Positions 21,664 to 26,674 of a DNA stretch of 26,674 bases are shown here, piece after piece. Under the pieces are notes generated by a model. It did no database searches and had not been told where the DNA came from. It saw only the letters and a program-made list of their open reading frames with translations. The DNA comes from Limiplasma merdipullorum. Its GTDB lineage: Bacteria; Bacillota; Clostridia; Christensenellales; Aristaeellaceae. The stretch lies in contig DVHQ01000278.1 in assembly GCA_018711955.1 (NCBI GenBank), positions 1-26,674 of the forward strand. The letters run 5' to 3'. The stretch's first letter is position 1. Every line of letters begins with the position of its first letter. The position numbers and the translations under genes are program-made.

Positions 21664-23442
21664 CTATGCCGCAGGCGCTTCGCTGGCCCCCGGCGCAGGC
21701 GTGTCCGTTGCGGAAGCAGGCGCCTCTGTCACGGAAGCAGGTGCTTCCGTCGCAGGGGCGGGCGTTTCCGTCGTATCCGCCTCCGCCGCGGCTCCAGGCT
21801 CAGCATCCGCGGACGCATCCGTGGCGGGGGCCGCCGTCGCATCCGCGGCAGGCGCGGACGCATCGGGCGGAGGAGTCGCAGACGCCTCCGGCGTCGCGGC
21901 TGCGGCAGGCTCCGCGGTCAGGTACTCACCCATCAGCGTCGCAAAGTGCAGGGCCGCCCCCGGCAAAAGAGCCGCTACATCCGCCTCGGTCATCTGGCTC
22001 ACATACACGCGATCCGGAGACAGCGGTTCCGGGTCCCACTTCTGGCGGCTGCGGCCCGTGACGGTTACCGTGTAGGTCTGATCCCAGCCGTCACCCCCCA
22101 GAGTGACCGTCGCTTCCATATCGGTGGCGGCGGACTTGAGCTCCTTGCTCACAAAGGAGGAGGACACCGTGACCTCCGTGGCGGGAATGGTCACATACGC
22201 GTCGCCCTCGCCCTCGCTTTCCAGGCGCAGCGTGGCGTCGTAGGTGTAGACGTCGCGCAGCTCATCGTCCTTGGTTTCGCTTTCCTCCTGCTTGAGGCTG
22301 AAGGACAGTGCCAGCGTCTTTTGCGCCTCGGCCGGCGTGCCGTCCTCCACGGTGAAGGCATCCGCCCCCCGCGGCTCGCTGGTCAGGCTGCCCTGAATCA
22401 CGCGCACGCCGGTCATGCTGCTGTATTCCTGGTATGTCAAAGCGATGGCCCGCAGGCCGCTTTCCAGGGTGATGGTATTGTCGTCGGGCAGGTCGCCGTC
22501 GCCGCGCGTGCGATCATAACGCAGGGTGACTTCTCCTCCCTCCGCATCGTAGAGCGGCAGGCTCAGATGCAGTTCCAGCGTATCCCCCTCCAGGCTGACC
22601 GTGCGGCCGATGGTCAGGTTGGATGCCAGGGGCAGCGCGTCGATTGCGCTGAAGTAGTAGCTTTGCAGGTTGGGATTGAGCAGCAGCTGGGACATTTCCT
22701 CCCCTGCCACCTCCTGAAGACGCGCAAGCGTGACCTGATCGCTCAAAAGATCCAGCACCATCTGCTTGGCCTGCGATTTGATGGCCGCAGGCGGCACGTC
22801 ATAGTAGACCGACATGGTGGTGGTGCCGTCGGGCAGCTTGCCCAGCACCGCGTTTTGCCGGTAACCCTCGATCCACAGGTCCATACGGGTCAGATAGCTC
22901 TCCAGCACATCCTCCAGCCCGTCCGCACCCTGTATAAGCCCGGCGGCCTGCGCCGCAAGGGAGGCGAGCGCCGGCATGCCCGTCTGGGCCAGCAGGCTCT
23001 CGCCCAGCTTCCCCAGCACATCCCAGTTCCCGGCGGTCTCCCCACTCTGCGCGGGCGCTTCTCCGAAGCTGTACCAGTCGGGGCTGATGACGTCGGCCTG
23101 CACGGCCAGCGCGCCGTCCTTGAGCTGCGCGTGTGCCGCGCTGACGGCGCTCTCTCCGTCCAGAAGCACCACGTCGGCGCGGTGCTCCGCCGTCTCCGTA
23201 GCGGTGGGGCGCACATAGATATAGCTCAGGTCCATCACGATGGGCTTGAGCGTACTCATCGCCTGCGTGCCTTCCTTGGCCGCGATCTCCACCGACACGG
23301 TGGCGCTGAAGCCGCTGCCCGCCCACAGCTGCTTGACCAGCTTGCCGGCGACGGTATAATCCTCCGCATCGACCCCGGTGGCATGAGCGGCAGGCAGGCA
23401 CAGGCACATCAGGCTCATCAGCAGGCAAAAAAACCGTTTCAT
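21664..23442 (-). CDS. Large secreted protein of unknown function with an Ala/Pro/Thr/Glu-rich tail
   Basis: I do not recognise a family. The 592-residue product starts with a signal peptide (MKRFFCLLMSLMCLCLPAAH, cleavage likely after AHA). A mature domain of about 480 residues follows, alternating helices and long polar beta-strands (for example LTIGRTVSLEGDTLELHLSL and YTYDATLRLESEGEGDAYVT). The last 100 residues are low complexity, rich in A, P, T, S, E and D, and include four seven-residue units of the TEAPASV type. There is no LPXTG motif, membrane anchor or lipobox, so it is probably released or held by non-covalent contacts. GGAGG precedes the ATG. It lies 22 nt after another secreted protein of similar size and composition, which may be a distant paralogue. 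Confidence 0.75.
   Translation of the reverse strand: MKRFFCLLMSLMCLCLPAAHATGVDAEDYTVAGKLVKQLWAGSGFSATVSVEIAAKEGTQAMSTLKPIVMDLSYIYVRPTATETAEHRADVVLLDGESAVSAAHAQLKDGALAVQADVISPDWYSFGEAPAQSGETAGNWDVLGKLGESLLAQTGMPALASLAAQAAGLIQGADGLEDVLESYLTRMDLWIEGYRQNAVLGKLPDGTTTMSVYYDVPPAAIKSQAKQMVLDLLSDQVTLARLQEVAGEEMSQLLLNPNLQSYYFSAIDALPLASNLTIGRTVSLEGDTLELHLSLPLYDAEGGEVTLRYDRTRGDGDLPDDNTITLESGLRAIALTYQEYSSMTGVRVIQGSLTSEPRGADAFTVEDGTPAEAQKTLALSFSLKQEESETKDDELRDVYTYDATLRLESEGEGDAYVTIPATEVTVSSSFVSKELKSAATDMEATVTLGGDGWDQTYTVTVTGRSRQKWDPEPLSPDRVYVSQMTEADVAALLPGAALHFATLMGEYLTAEPAAAATPEASATPPPDASAPAADATAAPATDASADAEPGAAAEADTTETPAPATEAPASVTEAPASATDTPAPGASEAPAA
21695..21778 (-). repeat. Four imperfect 21-bp tandem units in the tail of the secreted protein
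   Basis: Units start at 21695, 21716, 21737 and 21758, each 21 bases and opening GCAGG or GCGGG on the plus strand. On the coding strand they give seven-residue repeats of the form T-[ED]-[AT]-P-A-[SP]-x. Flanking sequence keeps the same amino-acid bias without exact period. Confidence 0.7.
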
Positions 23443-23464
23443 GCACGGGCCTCCTTTTGTTTCG

Positions 23465-25048
23465 TCAAGGTTGCGCCAGCTCCAGGAACGCCGCGTAGTC
23501 CTCCTCGGACAGGTTGTCCGCAAGCAGCGCGGCATCCTCCGCAGGCAGCTTGGCCAGCGCGGCGAGCAGCCGTCCGGCCAGGTTCTGATACAGCTCGCCC
23601 CGCAGCGCTTCCAGCTGGTCCGCCTGCGCGGTGTCCAGATCATAGGTCTGCATGGTGTCCGGCACTTTGTAGATCTGGTAACCGATGGGCGGCTGCCCCA
23701 CCAGATAATCCGAATCCACGCCGTCCACGGGCTCCTCGTTCTGGCTCAGGCTGCTCTGGGGCATGGGATCGTAGACCGGCTCGCCGTCCTCTGCGGCGGA
23801 CGCCATATCGGCGCTTTCCTCCGGCTGGTCCGTCACCTGCACGGGCTCCTCGTCAAAGGTAAAGGTGAGCGCCTTGGTCACGTTCTTGCCGGTCATCTCC
23901 TCCAGCGCCACCGTTCCCGTGAGGATCTCCCCCTCCTGCGCGGAGGACAGCTTCACCGCGGGGGTCAGCGTGGTGGTGACGGTTTCGGTCTCCCCGTCGG
24001 CCGCCGTCTTGACCGCGGTGACAACCGTACCCTCCAGCGTGCGATCGCCGGACCCGGAAGCGCCGGTGAGGTCGTGCTCCACCGTGGTGGTCACGGTGGA
24101 GGTGCCCCGCTTGATGGCGGCGGACCACTCGCCCTTTACGGAGAAGGCGCCTTCCGCCTCCCCGCGCCGGTAGGTAGCGGAGATCGTGCGGTTTTCCGCG
24201 TCGCCCTTGCCCTGGGTCAGCTCAAATTTATAGGTGTCGATGCGCTCCGCCGCGTCGCCCGTAAAAGCCCACTGATACGACAGCTGCCGCGTGGTGCCGT
24301 CCCCCATGGTGACGGTGCCCTTGATATAGACGGCCAGGTCCTCGCCGTTTTCCTCGGACTGGTACAGGCCCACGATGAAGCCCTTGGAATAGGTCATTTT
24401 CTCCAGTTCGGCACGGAAGGCCGCGTCCATGCCGCAGCCCAGCACCTGCGCAATCAGCGGCGCCAGCTCCGTGCTCTGCTCGGTGGTCAGACGCGCGATG
24501 CGGCTCCAGCGCGAGGTGGCGATATCCTTGATCTTGTAGTTGGCCTTCTTCTGCTCGGCGTAGGGCAAAATGGCGTCGGTCAGCGTCTGGTAGCAGCCCT
24601 CAACCTCCTGAATGGCCAGCAACGCGTCAAATTCCGCTTCGCCATTTTCCGTCCCCATCAACAGGTCCAGCGGAGATCCGCCGCTGACCAGCGTGCGGTT
24701 GGGCAGGAGCGAGGTGGTCAGCGAGGTGCTCTCCCCCGCCTTGTGCTGGTTGAGGTCCATCACGCTCTCGCCGTCCACGCAAAGAGCAAGCGTGCTTTCG
24801 GCCCCTGCGTCCGTCTCGGACGCGGCCACGCGGATATGCTCCAGCACGCCGTTCATCATCGTCAGCGTTTCCTCGCCGTAGGGCAGGAGCGTCCCCACCT
24901 GCAGGGCAAAGCTGTAGCTCAGATCGCCGTCCGTATCCAAATAGCCTGCAAGCGTTTCATCCAGGCCCGCGATACTCGCACACGCGCCGCCAAGCGGCAG
25001 CATCAGCGCGAGCAGGAACGCGGCCAGCGCCTTCCACCCTTTTTTCAT
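23465..25048 (-). CDS. Large secreted protein of unknown function
   Basis: No family is recognised. The 527-residue product has a signal peptide (MKKGWKALAAFLLALMLPLG, then GACA; cleavage probably after ACA). The Cys there does not sit in a good lipobox. The mature part has a helical N-terminal half (TLTMMNGVLEHIRVAASETD; LTTEQSTELAPLIAQVLGCG). A run of polar beta-strands follows (STVTTTVEHDLTG, LEGTVVTAVKTAADGETETV), then an acidic linker (EESADMASAAEDGEPVYDP). The C-terminal helix contains EALRGELYQNLAGRLLAALA. The ATG at 25046-25048 has AAGGAG eight bases upstream; a GTG three codons earlier overlaps that site and is unlikely. It follows dus by five bases and precedes the other secreted protein by 22. 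Confidence 0.75.
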   Translation of the reverse strand: MKKGWKALAAFLLALMLPLGGACASIAGLDETLAGYLDTDGDLSYSFALQVGTLLPYGEETLTMMNGVLEHIRVAASETDAGAESTLALCVDGESVMDLNQHKAGESTSLTTSLLPNRTLVSGGSPLDLLMGTENGEAEFDALLAIQEVEGCYQTLTDAILPYAEQKKANYKIKDIATSRWSRIARLTTEQSTELAPLIAQVLGCGMDAAFRAELEKMTYSKGFIVGLYQSEENGEDLAVYIKGTVTMGDGTTRQLSYQWAFTGDAAERIDTYKFELTQGKGDAENRTISATYRRGEAEGAFSVKGEWSAAIKRGTSTVTTTVEHDLTGASGSGDRTLEGTVVTAVKTAADGETETVTTTLTPAVKLSSAQEGEILTGTVALEEMTGKNVTKALTFTFDEEPVQVTDQPEESADMASAAEDGEPVYDPMPQSSLSQNEEPVDGVDSDYLVGQPPIGYQIYKVPDTMQTYDLDTAQADQLEALRGELYQNLAGRLLAALAKLPAEDAALLADNLSEEDYAAFLELAQP

Positions 25049-25053
25049 GCCTT

Positions 25054-26022
25054 TCACTCCTTTTCGCTGGTTCTCAGGCCCTCCAAAAGCCCGGTCAGCT
25101 CATCCAGCGTGGTGGCAAAATTCACCTGCCGCCGGATGGCCGTCGCGCCTCTCAGGCCGCTGATATAGTGTCCCACATGTTTGCGCATTTCCATCACGCC
25201 CAGGCGTTCGCCCTTGAAATCCACCATCCAGCGGGCGTGCAGCACCGCCGTGTCGATGCGCTCGTTCAGGGATACCGCTTGGGGCGCGCCGCCCTCCAGG
25301 GCCCTTCTCGCCTCGCGGAACAGCCAGGGATTGCCCATCGCGCCACGGCCGATCATCACCCCGTCCGCGCCGGTTTCCTTCAGCATGCGCGCGGCGTCAC
25401 CGGGAGCGAACACGTCGCCGTTGGCGATGACCGGAAGGGTCAGGCGGGCCTTCAGCTCCCCGATGGCCGTCCAGTCCGCCGTGCCGGCGTACTGCTGCTG
25501 CCGCGTGCGGCCATGAATGGCGATCCACCGAAGGCCCAGCTGCTGCGCCGCGCGTCCCAGCTCCAATGCGTTCATGCTGTCTGCATCGTATCCCAGGCGG
25601 GTTTTGACGGTGACGGGCAGGTCGGTGTTGCGTTTGACCGCCTCCATCACCCGGTACGCGCGGTCCGGGTCCAGCAGAAGCGCGCTTCCCTCGCCGGAGG
25701 ACACCACCTTGCGGGCCGGACAGCCCATGTTGATGTCCAGCGACCGGAAGCGCCCCAGCGCCGTGACCTTCGCGGCGGCCTCTCCCATCACGGATGGGTC
25801 CTTGCCAAAGAGCTGGCAGGCGGTGTTGCCCTCTTCGGGGTGAACGGCCAGCAGGCGGCGGTAGGCGTCGTTGCCGGGCTTGGCGCACAGGTAACCAATG
25901 GCGCTGACCATCTCGGAACACGCATAGTCCGCGCCCATGCGGTAGCACAGCACCCGCATGGGCCAGTCCGTGATGCCCGCCATGGGGGCCAGACATAATA
26001 CGGTTTGGTACGTCTGTCCCAT
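25054..26022 (-). CDS. dus: tRNA-dihydrouridine synthase, DusB-like
   Basis: This FMN-dependent enzyme reduces specific uridines in tRNA to dihydrouridine. The 322-residue product has the TIM-barrel N-terminus LAPMAGITDWPMRVLC (11-26) and the active-site loop NMGCPARKVV with catalytic C101. It also has the FMN contacts VKTRLG (K140) and IHGRTRQQQYAG (H170), then IANGDV (199-204) and MIGRGAMGNPWLF (223-235). A shorter C-terminal helical domain follows. The ATG at 26020-26022 fits the family start; the frame upstream belongs to no domain. It lies four bases after a glycosidase gene and five before a secreted protein. In many Bacillota dus is next to nifR3/lysS or a sporulation gene, so this neighbourhood is unusual. 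Confidence 0.93.
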   Translation of the reverse strand: MGQTYQTVLCLAPMAGITDWPMRVLCYRMGADYACSEMVSAIGYLCAKPGNDAYRRLLAVHPEEGNTACQLFGKDPSVMGEAAAKVTALGRFRSLDINMGCPARKVVSSGEGSALLLDPDRAYRVMEAVKRNTDLPVTVKTRLGYDADSMNALELGRAAQQLGLRWIAIHGRTRQQQYAGTADWTAIGELKARLTLPVIANGDVFAPGDAARMLKETGADGVMIGRGAMGNPWLFREARRALEGGAPQAVSLNERIDTAVLHARWMVDFKGERLGVMEMRKHVGHYISGLRGATAIRRQVNFATTLDELTGLLEGLRTSEKE

Positions 26023-26026
26023 CCCG

Positions 26027-26674
26027 TCAGCGCTCCACCACACAGGGGAACGACGCGATGCGTCCGCCCGTGCCCGCAAAGGGGATCAGGGTCAGCTCAT
26101 AGGCCGGGCCCGCCGGTACGCCCTGGGGCGGCGGCAAAATGAAACCGGCCTTTCCCTTCCACATGGGCGCCTCGCACGCGGCGGCCAGCGCATAGGGCGC
26201 GCCGTCCTCCTCCACGGGCGTAATCGGATTGCCGGAGTGAATGGCATAGCGCCATGCCACATTTTCATCCGGCAGGGCCAGCGCCATCAGGCGCGCGCCC
26301 ACATACAGGCTCACGCTGCCGCGGTAGCCCGTCTCCAGCCGCGGCGACAGCCCCAGCCGCAGGGTGATGGTATCTCCGTTCTGATAGGTGCGGCGGAGAC
26401 TATGCCATTCCCCCTGGGCCACCGCCTGGGGCCGTGCGCCGTTGACGCTGATCTGCGCGCCGTCGGCATAGCCGGGCACGCGCAGGCGCAGCGTAGCGGG
26501 CACCGCCTGCCGGCATTCCACCCGGATGGTGATCTCCCGCTGGAACACGCCCGAAACCGTGGCGGTAAAGCGCACCGGCACGCCGCCCAGACGCGTGAGG
26601 CATCCCCCCGCCACCGGCAGCGCATAGGCCAGCGTGTCATCGTCCTGGCTCATCCACACGCTGCGGCGAATGGC
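26027..26674 (-). CDS. C-terminal part of a GH127-like glycoside hydrolase (beta-L-arabinofuranosidase type), cut by window edge
   Basis: The frame is open from the window edge to 26027, giving 215 residues plus the stop. The pattern matches the C-terminal beta-sandwich of the GH127/DUF1680 group: LRLRVPGYADGAQISVNGAR, a spacer with GEWHSLRRTYQNGDTITLRL, then LSPRLET and GSVSLYVGARLMALALPDEN. The catalytic domain lies outside the window, so substrate cannot be judged. The predicted product acts on plant arabinose-containing glycans if the family call is right. No signal peptide can be checked. It ends four bases before dus and is probably co-transcribed with it. Confidence 0.65.
   Translation of the reverse strand, partial: AIRRSVWMSQDDDTLAYALPVAGGCLTRLGGVPVRFTATVSGVFQREITIRVECRQAVPATLRLRVPGYADGAQISVNGARPQAVAQGEWHSLRRTYQNGDTITLRLGLSPRLETGYRGSVSLYVGARLMALALPDENVAWRYAIHSGNPITPVEEDGAPYALAAACEAPMWKGKAGFILPPPQGVPAGPAYELTLIPFAGTGGRIASFPCVVER

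Noticed and set aside
25049..25057. GTG start at 25057 for the 527-residue secreted protein
   Set aside because: The GTG overlaps the ribosome binding site; the ATG at 25048 is correctly spaced.
21613..25168. Plus-strand open frames of 749 and 575 codons opposite the secreted-protein genes
   Set aside because: Arg/Gly/His-rich or otherwise biased products, no domain, no start signals. The minus-strand genes have signal peptides, GGAGG sites and close spacing.
1..26674. CRISPR arrays, mobile elements, prophage or defence genes
   Set aside because: No spaced identical repeats, transposase, integrase or typical defence domains were found on either strand.

Overview
The window looks like a chromosomal segment of a fairly GC-rich member of the Bacillota, class Clostridia, probably a gut anaerobe. 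This is inferred from the zinc-type S14, the type III glutamine synthetase, the Amt-PII fusion, strong GGAGG ribosome binding sites and near-consensus sigma-A promoters. No species can be named from the sequence alone. No rRNA, tRNA, insertion sequence, phage gene or CRISPR array was seen.

Region 1 (1-10153, minus strand) is the fused S10-spc ribosomal protein operon in canonical order: rpsJ-rplC-rplD-rplW-rplB-rpsS-rplV-rpsC-rplP-rpmC-rpsQ-rplN-rplX-rplE-rpsZ(N)-rpsH-rplF-rplR-rpsE-rpmD-rplO-secY. SecY is cut by the window edge. One good promoter (TTGCAT-17-TATACT) precedes a structured leader of about 250 nt. A 117-nt gap with a hairpin lies between rpsQ and rplN, the point where E. coli splits the S10 and spc operons.

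Region 2 (10304-14521, plus strand) is a divergent unit: its own promoter, a DUF362 protein with two 4Fe-4S clusters, then uvrA. It ends at a hairpin shared with the converging gene downstream.

Region 3 (14532-17262, minus strand) has an unrecognised secreted protein and a GtrII-like polytopic membrane protein with a consensus promoter and a terminator.

Region 4 (17326-21627, minus strand) is a nitrogen-assimilation block: type III glutamine synthetase (glnN) followed by an ammonium transporter fused to a PII domain. Each gene is preceded by a terminator-like hairpin that competes with hairpins carrying a six-base loop of the form A-N-N-G-N-N. That is the recognition pattern of ANTAR-family antiterminator proteins (NasR, EutV). 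I see no separate amt promoter, so glnN read-through into amt-PII may be decided by antitermination. The amt reading frame is broken near its start by an apparent one-base loss in a T run.

Region 5 (21664-26674, minus strand) is a tight operon: the C-terminal end of a GH127-like glycosidase, a DusB-like tRNA-dihydrouridine synthase, and two large secreted proteins of unknown function, the last with an Ala/Pro/Thr/Glu-rich tail built partly of seven-residue repeats.

The strongest candidate for something new is the pair of conditional terminators in the glnN/amt-PII block.
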